Shown: positions 34,086 through 43,879, counted from the stretch's first letter. The stretch: DNA of 64,000 bases from Mycobacterium intermedium (GCF_002086275.1 NZ_MVHT01000006.1:62001-126000); one strand, 5' to 3'. The notes: generated by a model not told the origin, from the sequence alone. Translations and numbers: made by a program.

Positions 34086-35600
34086 ATGTCGTATTTAATT
34101 GCTGCCCCTGAGCTGCTGGCTTCCGCAGCCACCGACGTACAAGGCATCGCGGCGGCCGTCAACGCGGCCAATGCCGCGGCGGCAACCCGGACATCCGGCC
34201 TGGCGGCAGCGGCCGCAGACGAGGTGTCCGGCCTGGCGGCGGCGTTTTTCAACGCCTATGCGCAGGAATACCAGGCAGTGGTCAAACAGGCCGGCCTTTT
34301 CGAGAGTCAGTTCACCCAGGCGTTGGCCAACGCGAGCAACGCCTACGCGCAGGCCGAAGCTGCCAACGCGGCCCGGGTATCGACCGCGCTCAACTCGATC
34401 AACGCACCCATCCAAGCGTTCTTGAACGGCGCGGCGGCCCCCGCGGCGGTCCCCGGTGGCGGTGGCGCCGTCGCCCTCGGCGCCCCGCCGCAGAGCCTGA
34501 GCCTGGTGGGCGACATCACCGCGCTGATCATGGGCGGCACCAACAACCCGAAGCCATCAAGCGGGTACATCAACGACATCAACACCCGGTTCATCCAGAC
34601 CCTTTTCCCGGGCGCCATACCGAAGGGCCTGTTCACACCCGAGCAGTTCTGGCCGGTCACACCGGATCTCGGCAACATGACGTACAACCAGTCCGTCGCC
34701 AAGGGCGTGCAACTGCTCAGTCAAGCCGTCACCGCCGAACTCGCCCTCGATCACAGCGTGGCCGTCTTCGGCTACTCGCAAAGCGCCTCGATCATCAACA
34801 ACTACATCAACAGTCTTGCGGCGGCGGGCTTTCCCAATCCGAACGACCTCGCCTTCGTGATGGTGGCCGCCGGCAACAATCCCGTCGGCGGCCTGCTGGC
34901 GCGCTTCCCGGGCTTCTACATCCCGTTCCTCGACGTGTCGTTCAACGGCGGGACGTTGGCGAACACGCCGTACGAGACGCACATCTACACGCTGCAGTAC
35001 GACGGCATCGGCCACACGCCGCAATATCCGCTCAACGTCCTGGCCGACATCAATGCCATCATGGGCTACTTCTTCGTGCATGGTGGCGTGCCGGACCTCA
35101 CCGCGGCCGACCTGGCCAACGCGGTTCCGCTACCCACGTCGCCGGGCTACGCCGGCAACACGTCGTACTACATGTTGCTGACGCAGGACCTGCCACTGTT
35201 GCAGCCGATCCGCAACATCCCGTTCGCCGGCCCGGTGATCGCCGACGTCTTCCAGCCGGTATTGCGGGTGATGGTCGACCTGGGTTACTCCGACTACGGA
35301 CCCACCGGCATGTACGCGGACATCTCGACCCCAGCGGCGCTGCTCAACATCCCGAACCCGCTCACGGTGGGTTATTACCTGCTCACCGGCAGCTTGCTGG
35401 GGCCGTACGGCGCCGCGGTGGAAGTCGGCGTACAGGCCGGATTGTGGGGGCCAGAGCACTTCCCCGACGTCTATCCGTGGGTCCCCTCGACCAACCCGGG
35501 CCTTAACATCAACCTCGGCCAGCAGCAGGTGACATTGCTGTCGTTGCTCAGCGGCGGCCTGGGCAACGCGTTGCACATCATCCCGTCCATCGACTGGTAA
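34086..35600 (+). CDS. PE-PPE domain protein (PE family, serine hydrolase type)
   Basis: Predicted 504 residues. The PE domain covers about 1-100 (MSYLIAAPELLASAATDVQ, two helices, with the YxxxD/E secretion motif form YAQAE near 95). After a Gly/Ala linker comes a PE-PPE hydrolase domain (about 150-385) with nucleophile GYSQS near 234, and candidate Asp and His further on. Such proteins are exported by ESX-5-type systems and act as surface esterases or lipases. It occupies the place of PE3/PE4 (Rv0159c-Rv0160c); only one copy is present here. It ends 12 bases from the convergent TetR gene. Confidence 0.9.
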   Translation: MSYLIAAPELLASAATDVQGIAAAVNAANAAAATRTSGLAAAAADEVSGLAAAFFNAYAQEYQAVVKQAGLFESQFTQALANASNAYAQAEAANAARVSTALNSINAPIQAFLNGAAAPAAVPGGGGAVALGAPPQSLSLVGDITALIMGGTNNPKPSSGYINDINTRFIQTLFPGAIPKGLFTPEQFWPVTPDLGNMTYNQSVAKGVQLLSQAVTAELALDHSVAVFGYSQSASIINNYINSLAAAGFPNPNDLAFVMVAAGNNPVGGLLARFPGFYIPFLDVSFNGGTLANTPYETHIYTLQYDGIGHTPQYPLNVLADINAIMGYFFVHGGVPDLTAADLANAVPLPTSPGYAGNTSYYMLLTQDLPLLQPIRNIPFAGPVIADVFQPVLRVMVDLGYSDYGPTGMYADISTPAALLNIPNPLTVGYYLLTGSLLGPYGAAVEVGVQAGLWGPEHFPDVYPWVPSTNPGLNINLGQQQVTLLSLLSGGLGNALHIIPSIDW

Positions 35601-35612
35601 CCCGCCGCGGGT

Positions 35613-36236
35613 TCAGGAACCCAGCGGCGACGTCGTTCGGATCGTCTGGTCGCGGATCAACCCGCGCAGCAGCGCCGTGCTGAACTCGGCGGCGATCTCC
35701 TGGGCGGAGCGCCGTCCGTGCGGGCGCAGCCATCGGTAGCTGCCTAGTGTCATCCCGATGTAGCCCAGCGCCACCACGTGGGAGTCGCACTCGTAGAACT
35801 CGCCAGTGGCGATCCCGCGGTCGATCACCCCGTGCACGTGCTCGTAGACCTGGGCTTCCTTCTCGCGGACCTCGGCCACCTGTTCGGGAGTGAACCACTC
35901 GGTGATGTAGGGCTGCTCCTGGAAGTACACGGCCGCCCGCTCCGGATTGTCCGCGATACCCACCAATAGGCGCGCCGTGTATTGGTACAGCGCCTCGCGC
36001 GCCGTCCAGGACGGGTCGTCGTGCAGCGCCGCCAGTGTGCCCTCGGCGGCCTGGCGGTAGATGTCGAAGAGGATCAGCGATTTGCTGGCGTAGTAGTGGT
36101 AGACCGTCGCCTTGTTCAAGCCGATCACGTCGGCAACGTCGTCCATCCGCGTCCCGTGATATCCACGTGCCGCGAACAGCTTGGTCGCGACGGCCAGCAA
36201 CTCCTCACGGCGGGAGAGCCCGGTTTCAGATGCCAT
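35613..36236 (-). CDS. TetR-family transcriptional regulator
   Basis: Predicted 207 residues. The N-terminal DNA-binding domain is typical (RREELLAVATKLFAARGYHGTRMDDVADVIGLNKATVYHYYASKSLI). The rest contains a TetR C-terminal ligand domain of the type used by KstR-like and fatty-acid responsive proteins. It matches Rv0158 by position, lying between a PE gene and pntB. A short CAAC-TG-GTTG dyad at 36265-36274, about 30 bases upstream of its start, is a possible autoregulatory operator. Confidence 0.9.
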   Translation of the reverse strand: MASETGLSRREELLAVATKLFAARGYHGTRMDDVADVIGLNKATVYHYYASKSLILFDIYRQAAEGTLAALHDDPSWTAREALYQYTARLLVGIADNPERAAVYFQEQPYITEWFTPEQVAEVREKEAQVYEHVHGVIDRGIATGEFYECDSHVVALGYIGMTLGSYRWLRPHGRRSAQEIAAEFSTALLRGLIRDQTIRTTSPLGS

Positions 36237-36374
36237 CCATTACTCGCTAACTGCGTCTACCAATCAACTGGTTGTTCAGTTTATGCAAGGCGGTTGGCGC
36301 CTGTTGCACCGACGCGGATGTGATTAGACTCGGTAACGGACGCGAATCGATCACGAGCGCAAAGGTGGGAACCT

Positions 36375-36500
36375 ATGGACCCGAGCCCTGACTACGACGG
36401 GAGCGACGAGATCGAGTTCTTCTTCGGGTACCTCACCTGGGGTCTGCGGGGCGTCGAGTCCGGCAACGGCTACCCGCCGCCGTCCTACCCGCCCGTCTAA
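36375..36500 (+). CDS. Conserved 41-aa microprotein
   Basis: Predicted 41 residues, preceded by AGGTGGGA at about six bases. The chain is acidic at the start (MDPSPDYDGSDEIEF), aromatic in the centre (FFFGYLTWGLRG) and proline/tyrosine-rich at the end (NGYPPPSYPPV). There is no signal or long membrane helix. I recall a similarly placed short gene, Rv0157A, beside pntB in M. tuberculosis, which supports it being real. It converges with pntB, ending 28 bases from its stop. Function unknown. Confidence 0.7.
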   Translation: MDPSPDYDGSDEIEFFFGYLTWGLRGVESGNGYPPPSYPPV

Positions 36501-36528
36501 ACCGTCTCCGATTGCGCAGACCCGCTAG

Positions 36529-37953
36529 CTAGAGAGCCTTCAACTCCTCGGCGACCTCGGTCACCGACTTCTTCGCGTCGCCGAACAGCATCGTGGTGCC
36601 CTCGCCGTAGAACAGCGGGTTGTCGATGCCCGCGAATCCCGAGTTCATCGACCGCTTGAGCACGATCACGGATTTGGCCTTGTCCACGTTGAGGATCGGC
36701 ATGCCATAGATCGGGCTGGACGCATCGTTGCGGGCCGCCGGGTTGGTGACGTCGTTGGCGCCGATGACGATCGCGACGTCGGTGCGCGCGAACTCGTCGT
36801 TGATGTCGTCCATGTCCTTCATGGCGTCGTAGTCGACCTCGGCCTCGGCCAGCAGCACGTTCATGTGCCCGGGCATCCGGCCGGCCACCGGGTGGATGGC
36901 GTATTTCACCGTCACACCCTTGTCCTCGAGCAGCGACGCCATGTCTTTCACCGCGTGCTGCGCCTGCGCGACGGCCAGGCCGTAGCCGGGTACCACGATC
37001 ACCTGGTTGGCGTAGGCCATCTGAATCGCGGCGTCAGCCGCCGAGGTGGACTTGACGTGCTTGTCGCCCGCGTCACCGCCGCTGGGCGCCACGCCGCCAC
37101 CGCCGAAACCGCCCGCGACGATCGCGGGAATGGAGCGGTTCATCGCCTTGGCCATCAGGTTGGTCAGGATCGAACCGGACGCGCCGACGATCATGCCGGC
37201 CACGATCATGGCGGTGTTGTTCAACGCCAGACCTGCGGCCGCGGCCGACAGGCCGGTCATCGCGTTCAGCAGGGAGATGACGACGGGCATGTCCGCGCCG
37301 CCGATCGGCAGCACCACCATCAGGCCCAGCACGCCCGCCGCAGCCAGTAGGCCGATCATCCACCACAGTGGCGCCCCGCCGCTGCCGGGATGCGCGTTCA
37401 GGCCGATGTACACCGCGGCCGCCACGGCCCCGACCAGCAGCAGCAGGTTGATCGGTTGCTGCCCTTTGCCGAAGCCGATCGGCGCCCCGGAGATGATCTC
37501 CTGCAACTTGCCGAACGCGATGATCGAGCCCCAGAACGAGATCGAACCGATGATCGCGGCGAACAGCGAGGCGACCACGATGTGCACGGTCGGCGACTCA
37601 CCGTGCTGGAAGTCGGAAAAGCCGGAAGTCTGAATGAACTCCGACAGCGCGATGAGCGCGACGGTGCCACCACCGACGCCGTTGAAGAACGCCACCAGCT
37701 GCGGCATCGCGGTCATCTTGGTCAGTCGCGCGGGTGGCACACCGAGCACGACACCCACCACCAGGCCCGCGATGATCAGCGACCACTGGGTGGTGTGCCT
37801 GATCATGACCAGCGTGGCCCCGACCGCGATGGCCATGCCGACCGCGGCGATCAGGTTTCCGCGCACCGCGGTCTTGGGTCCCGTCAGGCCCATCAAGCCG
37901 TAGATGAACAGCGAGAAGGCGAGGATGTAGAGGCTGATCACCAGGTAGTTCAT
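36529..37953 (-). CDS. pntB: NAD(P) transhydrogenase beta subunit PntB
   Basis: Predicted 474 residues. The first 270 residues contain about nine membrane helices that form the proton channel with PntAb. The C-terminal third is the NADP-binding domain III, with VIVVPGYGLAVAQAQHAV (about 313-330), GRMPGHMNVLLAEA and VAIVIGANDVTNPAA near 390-405. The enzyme couples proton entry to hydride transfer from NADH to NADP+, supplying NADPH. ATGA overlap with pntAb. Length and order equal Rv0157-Rv0155. Confidence 0.96.
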   Translation of the reverse strand: MNYLVISLYILAFSLFIYGLMGLTGPKTAVRGNLIAAVGMAIAVGATLVMIRHTTQWSLIIAGLVVGVVLGVPPARLTKMTAMPQLVAFFNGVGGGTVALIALSEFIQTSGFSDFQHGESPTVHIVVASLFAAIIGSISFWGSIIAFGKLQEIISGAPIGFGKGQQPINLLLLVGAVAAAVYIGLNAHPGSGGAPLWWMIGLLAAAGVLGLMVVLPIGGADMPVVISLLNAMTGLSAAAAGLALNNTAMIVAGMIVGASGSILTNLMAKAMNRSIPAIVAGGFGGGGVAPSGGDAGDKHVKSTSAADAAIQMAYANQVIVVPGYGLAVAQAQHAVKDMASLLEDKGVTVKYAIHPVAGRMPGHMNVLLAEAEVDYDAMKDMDDINDEFARTDVAIVIGANDVTNPAARNDASSPIYGMPILNVDKAKSVIVLKRSMNSGFAGIDNPLFYGEGTTMLFGDAKKSVTEVAEELKAL

Positions 37954-38288
37954 TTGGCAATCGCTTCCTTCTCGTCGGCCTTCCCTGCGGGCAGGGCCTT
38001 CTTCTTGCCCTTGAACATGCCCAACATGCGGTCGGTGACGATGAAGCCGCCAATAACGTTCAGGGTGCCGAACACCACGGCCACGAACAGGATGATCTGC
38101 ACTGCCAGCGACGGGTGCTCGACCCGGCCGAACACCACCAGCGCGCCGAGCACCACGATGCCGTGGATGGCGTTGGTACCCGACATCAGCGGGGTGTGCA
38201 GCGTGTTGGGGACCTTGGAGATCACCGCGAATCCGACGAAGCCGGACAGGATGAGAATCGCCAGGTTGGCTAGAAGTTCGTCGTACAT
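37950..38288 (-). CDS. pntAb: NAD(P) transhydrogenase alpha-2 subunit PntAb
   Basis: Predicted 112 residues, from the ATG three bases after the pntAa stop. Three hydrophobic helices (about 4-25, 35-55 and 58-80) make up the membrane part of the split alpha subunit, followed by a basic tail (MFKGKKKALPAGKADEKE). It assembles with PntB in the membrane and with PntAa on the cytoplasmic side. The frame extends 13 codons upstream, into pntAa, which is not used. Confidence 0.94.
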   Translation of the reverse strand: MYDELLANLAILILSGFVGFAVISKVPNTLHTPLMSGTNAIHGIVVLGALVVFGRVEHPSLAVQIILFVAVVFGTLNVIGGFIVTDRMLGMFKGKKKALPAGKADEKEAIAK

Positions 38289-38290
38289 CT

Positions 38291-39400
38291 CTAGGAGTCC
38301 TCTTCCGACTTTTGACGTGTCACACACGACTCCGCGACGACTTCGTCGTCAAAGTCCGGGGCCAGCTTGCCGTCCTTGATCAGCAGGTCCAGCAGCGCGG
38401 TGATGTTCTTGCTGTAGAGCTCGCTGGCGTGCTCTGGCATCGTCGCCGGCAGGTTCAGCGGGGAGGCGATGGTGACGTCGTGCTTCACCACGGTCTTGCC
38501 CGGTTCGGTCAGTTCGCAGTTGCCGCCGGTCTCGCCGGCCAGGTCGACCACCACGCTGCCCGGCTTCATGGCCTCCACCGCCGCCGCGGTCACCAGCCTC
38601 GGCGCCGGTCGGCCCGGCACCAGCGCGGTGGTGATCACCACGTCGAAGCCGCTGATCGCCTTTTCCAGCGCCTGCTGCTGCTGAGCGCGTTCCTCTTCGG
38701 TGAGCTCTCGGGCGTAGCCGCCCTCACCGGCGGCATCGATGCCGAGATCGAGCCACTGCGCGCCCACCGAGCGCACCTGATCGGCCACCTCGGGCCGCAC
38801 GTCGTAGCCGGTGGTCCGGGCACCCAGCCGCTTGGCCGTCGCCAACGCCTGCAGCCCCGCCACGCCCACGCCCAGCACCAGCACGGTGGCCGGCTTCACC
38901 GTGCCCGCCGCCGTCGTCAACATCGGGAAGAACCGGGTCAGCTCCGACGCCGCCAGTAGGACCGCCTTGTAGCCGGACACGTTGGCCTGTGACGACAACG
39001 CGTCCATCACCTGGGCCCGCGAGATACGCGGAATGGCCTCCAAGGCGAAGGCCTGCACGCCGGCCTGCTTCAGTGCGCCGATGGAGTTCTCGGCGTTGCG
39101 CGGCGCGAGGAAGCCGATCAGCGTCTGCCCGCTGCGCAACCGGCCGACTTCTTCGGCGTTGGGCGGTGCGACCTTGACGACGATGTCGGCGCTCCATGCG
39201 TCCCCGATGGTGGCACCCGCGTCGGTGTAGAGCTCGTCGGGAAGCAGCGCCCCCTCACCTGCACCGGCCTCGACAACGACTGCGACACCACTGCTGACCA
39301 GCGACGAGACCGCCTTCGGTACCAGCGCTACGCGCCGCTCGTCCGGTCCGGATTCGGCCACCACCCCGACCCGCAAGGCGTTGGATTGCGCATCTGTCAT
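38291..39400 (-). CDS. pntAa: NAD(P) transhydrogenase alpha-1 subunit PntAa
   Basis: Predicted 369 residues, the soluble NAD(H)-binding domain I. It has the alanine dehydrogenase/PNT N-terminal fold (VVAESGPDERRVALVPKAVSSLVSSG), the RQD-like loop region (GYKAVLLAASELTRFFPML) and the Rossmann motif VLGVGVAGLQALATAKRLGA near 175-194 followed by YDVRPE, the acidic NAD-selective residue. First gene of the pnt operon, presumably with its promoter in the short space before the DUF1348-like gene, which lies upstream on the same strand with a 33-base gap. Confidence 0.95.
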   Translation of the reverse strand: MTDAQSNALRVGVVAESGPDERRVALVPKAVSSLVSSGVAVVVEAGAGEGALLPDELYTDAGATIGDAWSADIVVKVAPPNAEEVGRLRSGQTLIGFLAPRNAENSIGALKQAGVQAFALEAIPRISRAQVMDALSSQANVSGYKAVLLAASELTRFFPMLTTAAGTVKPATVLVLGVGVAGLQALATAKRLGARTTGYDVRPEVADQVRSVGAQWLDLGIDAAGEGGYARELTEEERAQQQQALEKAISGFDVVITTALVPGRPAPRLVTAAAVEAMKPGSVVVDLAGETGGNCELTEPGKTVVKHDVTIASPLNLPATMPEHASELYSKNITALLDLLIKDGKLAPDFDDEVVAESCVTRQKSEEDS

Positions 39401-39433
39401 AGCGCGTATGTCTACTTTCTGTACTTTTCTGCA

Positions 39434-39895
39434 CTACCAAAGAGGTATTTCCCGGCCGTGCTCCGTCGCAGGTCGAGGTCCGAAGTATCGCCGCTCGGTC
39501 TCGGCGATCCGCACATCGTTGATACATGCTTCGCGGCGTGACATTAACCCGCTTGGAGAAAATTCCCAAAGTTCGTTGCCGTAGCTGCGGTACCACTGGC
39601 CGTTCTGGTCGTGGCTTTCGTACTGAAATCGCACGGCGATGCGGTTGTCGTGGAAGCTCCACAAGCTCTTGCGCAGCGAATAGTCGAGCTCGCGCTGCCA
39701 CTTGCGAGTCAGGAACGCCACTATTTCTTCTCTGCCGACGAAGTGCTCGTCGCGGTTTCGCCATTCCGAGTCGACCGTGTAGGCCAGGCTGACGCGCTCG
39801 GGATCGCAGGTGTTCCACGCGTCCTCCGCGGCCTGGACCTTCTGCAGCGCGCTCTCCAGGGTGAACGGAGGAAATGGGGGGCGGGATTCGGTCAT
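39434..39895 (-). CDS. DUF1348-type NTF2-like protein
   Basis: Predicted 153 residues from an ATG inside the palindrome GGTCATGACC; the longer open frame would run across the fadE2 start. It belongs to the DUF1348 nuclear transport factor 2-like group: [43 protein letters not shown] and then [28 protein letters not shown] are its hallmark strings. Function unknown. It stands upstream of pntAa on the same strand and is divergent from fadE2. Confidence 0.85.
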   Translation of the reverse strand: MTESRPPFPPFTLESALQKVQAAEDAWNTCDPERVSLAYTVDSEWRNRDEHFVGREEIVAFLTRKWQRELDYSLRKSLWSFHDNRIAVRFQYESHDQNGQWYRSYGNELWEFSPSGLMSRREACINDVRIAETERRYFGPRPATEHGREIPLW

Positions 39896-40025
39896 GACCC
39901 AGAACCTACGGCGAGCAGACACAAAATCGTACAAATCGGCCCCCACGCATACGAGTTTGTGTCTCAGTGTCTGCTGGTGCGCGCTCGCCCGCAGGCCGCC
40001 GACGCGGGTGTCATATCGTGGCGGA

Positions 40026-41249
40026 ATGGACTTTGCGATGTCGCCCAAGGCCATCGACTACCACAAGCGGTTGACCGACTTCATGACGGAATACGTCTTC
40101 CCGGCCGAAGCCGAGTACGACAAGTACCGCCACGAGGCCGGCGCAGGCGATCACACCGTCCCGCCGATCGTCGAGGAGCTGAAGGTCAAAGCCAAGGCCG
40201 CCGGGCTGTGGAACCTGTTCCTGCCCGCGGTGTCGGGGTTGACCAACCTGGAATACGCCCCGTTGGCCGAGCTGACCGGCTGGAGTCTCGAAATCGCGCC
40301 TGAGGCGATCAACTGCGCGGCCCCGGACACCGGCAACATGGAAACGCTGCACCTGTTCGCCACCGAGGAGCAGCGCAAGCAGTGGCTGGAGCCGCTGCTC
40401 AACGGCGAGATCCGCAGCGCCTTCTCCATGACCGAACCGGCCGTCGCCAGCAGCGACGCCCGCAACATCGAGACGTCGATCGTGCGAGACGGCGGCGACT
40501 ACGTCATCAACGGCCGCAAGTGGTGGACATCCGGCGCGGCCGACCCACGCTGCAAGATCCTCATCGTCATGGGCCGCACCAATCCCGATGCGGCGAGTCA
40601 CCAGCAGCAGTCGATGGTCCTGGTTCCCATCGACACCCCCGGGGTGACGGTCGTGCGTTCGACAACCGTGTTCGGCTGGCAAGACCAGCACGGGCACTGC
40701 GAGATCATCTATGACAACGTCCGCGTGCCGGTCACCAACCTGCTCGGCGAAGAGGGCAGTGGCTTCGCGATTGCCCAGGCCCGGCTGGGCCCGGGCCGTA
40801 TCCACCACTGCATGCGCGCCCTCGGTGGCGCCGAACGCGCGCTGGCGATGATGGTGGACCGGGCGCAGAACCGGGTGGCGTTTGGCCGGCCGCTGGCCGA
40901 GCAGGGTGTGGTGCGTGAGGCGATCGCCAAGAGCCGCAACGAGATTGACCAGGCGAGACTCCTGTGCGAGAAGGCCGCCTGGACGATCGACCAGCACGGT
41001 AACAAGGCGGCGCACCTGCTCGTGTCTCAGATCAAGGCGGTCGCACCGAAGGTGGCCTGCGACGTCATCGACCGCGCCATCCAGGTGCACGGCGCCGCCG
41101 GCGTCAGCGACGACACCGTGCTGGCCCGGCTGTACGGCTGGCATCGAGCCATGCGGATCTTCGACGGCCCCGACGAGGTGCACATGCGAACCATCGCCCG
41201 CGCCGAGCTCGGCCGCGAGAAGTCCGCGTTCGCCGCGGCGGTCACCTGA
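40026..41249 (+). CDS. fadE2: Acyl-CoA dehydrogenase FadE2
   Basis: Predicted 407 residues. The ACAD fold is seen from [20 protein letters not shown] (about 137-156), [17 protein letters not shown] (about 168-184) and the C-terminal RMF-like segment [32 protein letters not shown] (about 354-385). The ending resembles ACAD10/11-type enzymes, which act on 4-hydroxy or long-chain acyl-CoA, so a normal straight-chain substrate should not be assumed. One base separates it from ptpB, suggesting co-transcription, as for Rv0154c-Rv0153c. Confidence 0.93.
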   Translation: MDFAMSPKAIDYHKRLTDFMTEYVFPAEAEYDKYRHEAGAGDHTVPPIVEELKVKAKAAGLWNLFLPAVSGLTNLEYAPLAELTGWSLEIAPEAINCAAPDTGNMETLHLFATEEQRKQWLEPLLNGEIRSAFSMTEPAVASSDARNIETSIVRDGGDYVINGRKWWTSGAADPRCKILIVMGRTNPDAASHQQQSMVLVPIDTPGVTVVRSTTVFGWQDQHGHCEIIYDNVRVPVTNLLGEEGSGFAIAQARLGPGRIHHCMRALGGAERALAMMVDRAQNRVAFGRPLAEQGVVREAIAKSRNEIDQARLLCEKAAWTIDQHGNKAAHLLVSQIKAVAPKVACDVIDRAIQVHGAAGVSDDTVLARLYGWHRAMRIFDGPDEVHMRTIARAELGREKSAFAAAVT

Positions 41250-41250
41250 A

Positions 41251-42084
41251 ATGGCGACCCGAAACCTGGCCGGGGCGTGGAACTTTCGTGATGTTGCCGA
41301 CGGCACCGGCGCGTTACGTCCCGGGCGGCTGTTCCGCTCCAGCGAGCTGAGCGCCCTGGATGACGACGGTCGCGAGACCCTGCGTCGGCTGGGCATCACC
41401 GATGTCGCCGACCTGCGCGCGGCCCGCGAGGTTGCCCGGCGCGGACCGGGACTGGTGCCCGACGGCGTCCAAATCCATCGGTTGCCGTTTCCCGATCTCG
41501 GCGAGAGTGACAGCGGCACCGACGATGAGGCACCGCACGAATCGGCGTTCAAGAAACTGATGATGGAGGGCGCCAACGGCGAAGCCGACCAGTCGGAAGA
41601 GGGCATCAACGCGACCGCGGTGCGCTATATGACCGACGAATATCGCGAATTCCCCACGCGCAACGGCGCGCAACGCGCGGTGCACCGAGTGTTCACGCTG
41701 TTGGCCGCCGGGCGCCCGGTGCTGACCCACTGCTTCGCGGGCAAGGACCGCACCGGCTTCGTGGTCGCGACGGTACTGGAAGCCGTTGGGGTGGACCGCG
41801 ACCTCATCATCGCCGACTACCTGCGCAGCAATGATGCCGTGCCGCAGCTGCGCGCCCGGCTCACCGAAATGATTCGGCAGCGTGCCGATGTGGAATTGAC
41901 CGAAGAGGTGCAGACCTTCACCAAGGCTCGGCTGTCGGACGGTGTACTCGGCGTCCGTGCGGAATACCTCCAAGCCTCTTGGCAGACCATCGATGAGCGC
42001 TACGGGTCGCTCGACGGTTACCTGCGCGACGCGGGTGTCACCGCGTCTGACGTCGATAGGCTCCGCGGCACGCTGCTGGCTTGA
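41251..42084 (+). CDS. ptpB: Secreted protein tyrosine phosphatase PtpB
   Basis: Predicted 277 residues. The catalytic P-loop is HCFAGKDRTG (about 159-168), with the Cys-(X)5-Arg arrangement and an added Lys and Asp that characterise MptpB-type phosphatases. Early residues NFRDVADGTGALRPGRLFRSSEL are the family opening. The orthologue in M. tuberculosis (Rv0153c) dephosphorylates tyrosine, serine/threonine and phosphoinositides and is released into the host cell without a classical signal peptide; none is seen here either. Presence in this organism suggests interaction with host or amoebal cells. Confidence 0.93.
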   Translation: MATRNLAGAWNFRDVADGTGALRPGRLFRSSELSALDDDGRETLRRLGITDVADLRAAREVARRGPGLVPDGVQIHRLPFPDLGESDSGTDDEAPHESAFKKLMMEGANGEADQSEEGINATAVRYMTDEYREFPTRNGAQRAVHRVFTLLAAGRPVLTHCFAGKDRTGFVVATVLEAVGVDRDLIIADYLRSNDAVPQLRARLTEMIRQRADVELTEEVQTFTKARLSDGVLGVRAEYLQASWQTIDERYGSLDGYLRDAGVTASDVDRLRGTLLA

Positions 42085-42214
42085 CAAATCGGGGACTTTG
42101 TTCAGATAACGCATCTTGTGGCGGGTTTACCGAGACAGCAGGGCGAGACCGATTTACGCTTGCGCAAAATGTCAAGACGGGGTCGTTCCCCAGCGGCCCG
42201 AGAGGATTGTGTCG

Positions 42215-43879
42215 ATGTCGTTTTTGATCGCTGAGCCGCAAGCGCTTGTCGGTGTCGCCACCAACATCGAAGCGATTGGCTCGTCACTCGCCACCGCTAA
42301 CTCCGCTGCGGCAAGCGAGATATCGGGTATCGCTTCAGCGGCCGCCGACGAGGTGTCCACCGCCATCGCGGAAGTGTTCGGTCGCTACGGCCAAGAGTTT
42401 CAGTCCGCCTTCGCCCAGGTGCAGGCGTACCACAGCCAATTCCAGCAGTCGCTCACCAGTGCGGCGAACGCCTACGCGAGCGCCGAGGCCAGTATCGCCA
42501 CCAGCCTGCAACAGTTGCTGGGCCTGACGCCCTACACCCCGCCGAACTTGCAACCCGGCGTCGTGCCGCCCTTCGCCGCGAACGATGTTTCGATCTTCAT
42601 CGGCGGCACAGGAGTCCCCATACCGTCGCAATCGTTCGTCACCAAGGCGAACAACCTCTATGTCCGTTCCGCGCTGACGCTGCAGTCGCTGGTGACGCCC
42701 GAGCAGTTGTACCCGATCACCGGTGTGCGCAGCATGCCGCTGGACACCTCGGTGCAAGAGGGCATAACGATTCTGGAGAACACCCTCTACGACCAGATCG
42801 TCACCCAGGGCAATTCGGTGACAGTCTTCGGCATTTCGCAGAGTGCCATCATCTCGTCGCTGTTGATGCGCAACATCGCCGCCGGCACCTCGATCTTCGG
42901 TGCGACGCCACCCGATCCCAGCATGCTCAACTTTGTGCTCACCGGCAACGAGATGAACCCCAACGGTGGCATGCTCTCCCGCTTCCCCGGTTTGAATCTG
43001 GCGAGCCTGGGGCTGACGTTCTACGGTGCGACGCCTGCAGACACGATCTACCCGGTAGCCAACTACACGCTGGAGTACGACGGCTTCGCCGACTTCCCGC
43101 GCTACCCGATCAACCTGCTCGCCGATCTCAACGCGATCATGGGCATCGTTTACGTCCACACCACCTACCTGGACCTGACCCCCGCCCAAATCGATGGCGC
43201 ACTGCAGCTACCCACCTCTCCGGGCTACACCGGCAACACCACCTACTACATGATTCGCACCGAGAACCTGCCGCTGCTGGAGCCGCTGCGGGCCATACCG
43301 GTGATCGGCAACCCGCTGGCCAACCTGTTCCAGCCGACCGCCAAAGTTCTCGTCAACCTGGGTTACGGTGACCCCAACTACGGCTTCTCAACCAGCTACG
43401 CCGACGTGCCGACGCCGTTCGGTTTCCTTCCGGACATCCCCCCACAGGTCATCGGCGATGCCTTGGTCGCCGCCGGCCAGCAGGGGGTCGCGGACTTCAC
43501 CCGCGACATACAGGCGCTGGCCTCCCAACCGGTCACCCTGCCGACGTTTGCCCTGCCGTCGCAGACCGGCTTTGCCAACACTGCGGTGCAGCTCCCCACT
43601 CCGGAAAAGATCGTGAACACGACGGCGTCGATCATCTCGACCGACTACGGCGTGCTCCTGCCCACCGCGGACATCCTGCTCTCGCTGGTGACCGCGCTGC
43701 CGTTGTACAACACGCAGCTCTTCCTGACTCAACTCGCCGCGGGCAACCTGGTCAACGCCTTCGCATATCCGCTGGTGGCCGACCTGGGACTGGCCTCGAT
43801 CGCGGGCGGAGTCGAGTTCCTCGTGCTCGTCGAGGCCTTGGCGAACAACGTCCAAGACCTTCAGGCGCTCTTTGCGTAA
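42215..43879 (+). CDS. PE2: PE2-like PE-PPE domain protein
   Basis: Predicted 554 residues from ATG 42215. The PE domain (about 1-100) starts MSFLIAEPQALVGVATNIE and holds the secretion motif near YASAE. The PE-PPE hydrolase domain (about 130-370) has the nucleophile in GISQS near 208. A hydrophobic C-terminal region of about 120 residues ends at LALANNVQDLQALFA-like sequence (VEALANNVQDLQALFA). It should be exported and surface associated, and to act on lipid esters. Position matches PE2 after ptpB. The second tandem copy follows at 44100. Confidence 0.88.
   Translation: MSFLIAEPQALVGVATNIEAIGSSLATANSAAASEISGIASAAADEVSTAIAEVFGRYGQEFQSAFAQVQAYHSQFQQSLTSAANAYASAEASIATSLQQLLGLTPYTPPNLQPGVVPPFAANDVSIFIGGTGVPIPSQSFVTKANNLYVRSALTLQSLVTPEQLYPITGVRSMPLDTSVQEGITILENTLYDQIVTQGNSVTVFGISQSAIISSLLMRNIAAGTSIFGATPPDPSMLNFVLTGNEMNPNGGMLSRFPGLNLASLGLTFYGATPADTIYPVANYTLEYDGFADFPRYPINLLADLNAIMGIVYVHTTYLDLTPAQIDGALQLPTSPGYTGNTTYYMIRTENLPLLEPLRAIPVIGNPLANLFQPTAKVLVNLGYGDPNYGFSTSYADVPTPFGFLPDIPPQVIGDALVAAGQQGVADFTRDIQALASQPVTLPTFALPSQTGFANTAVQLPTPEKIVNTTASIISTDYGVLLPTADILLSLVTALPLYNTQLFLTQLAAGNLVNAFAYPLVADLGLASIAGGVEFLVLVEALANNVQDLQALFA

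Noticed and set aside
33300-34090. Insertion sequence or prophage end at the hydrolase relic
   Set aside because: No transposase, terminal inverted repeats, tRNA or integrase was found there or at the other edge near 16.2 kb.
34557-35081. Long antisense frame under the PE-PPE gene
   Set aside because: High-GC DNA keeps the opposite strand open; the composition is poor in hydrophobic core residues and there is no ribosome site, while the sense PE-PPE domain is unmistakable.
39887-39900. GGTCATGACC palindrome at the DUF1348 start as an operator
   Set aside because: It is short and includes the start codon with Thr codon 2, a common outcome by chance.
40011-41609. 532-codon minus-strand frame across fadE2 and ptpB
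   Set aside because: It covers two clear genes in the opposite direction and has no recognisable domain.
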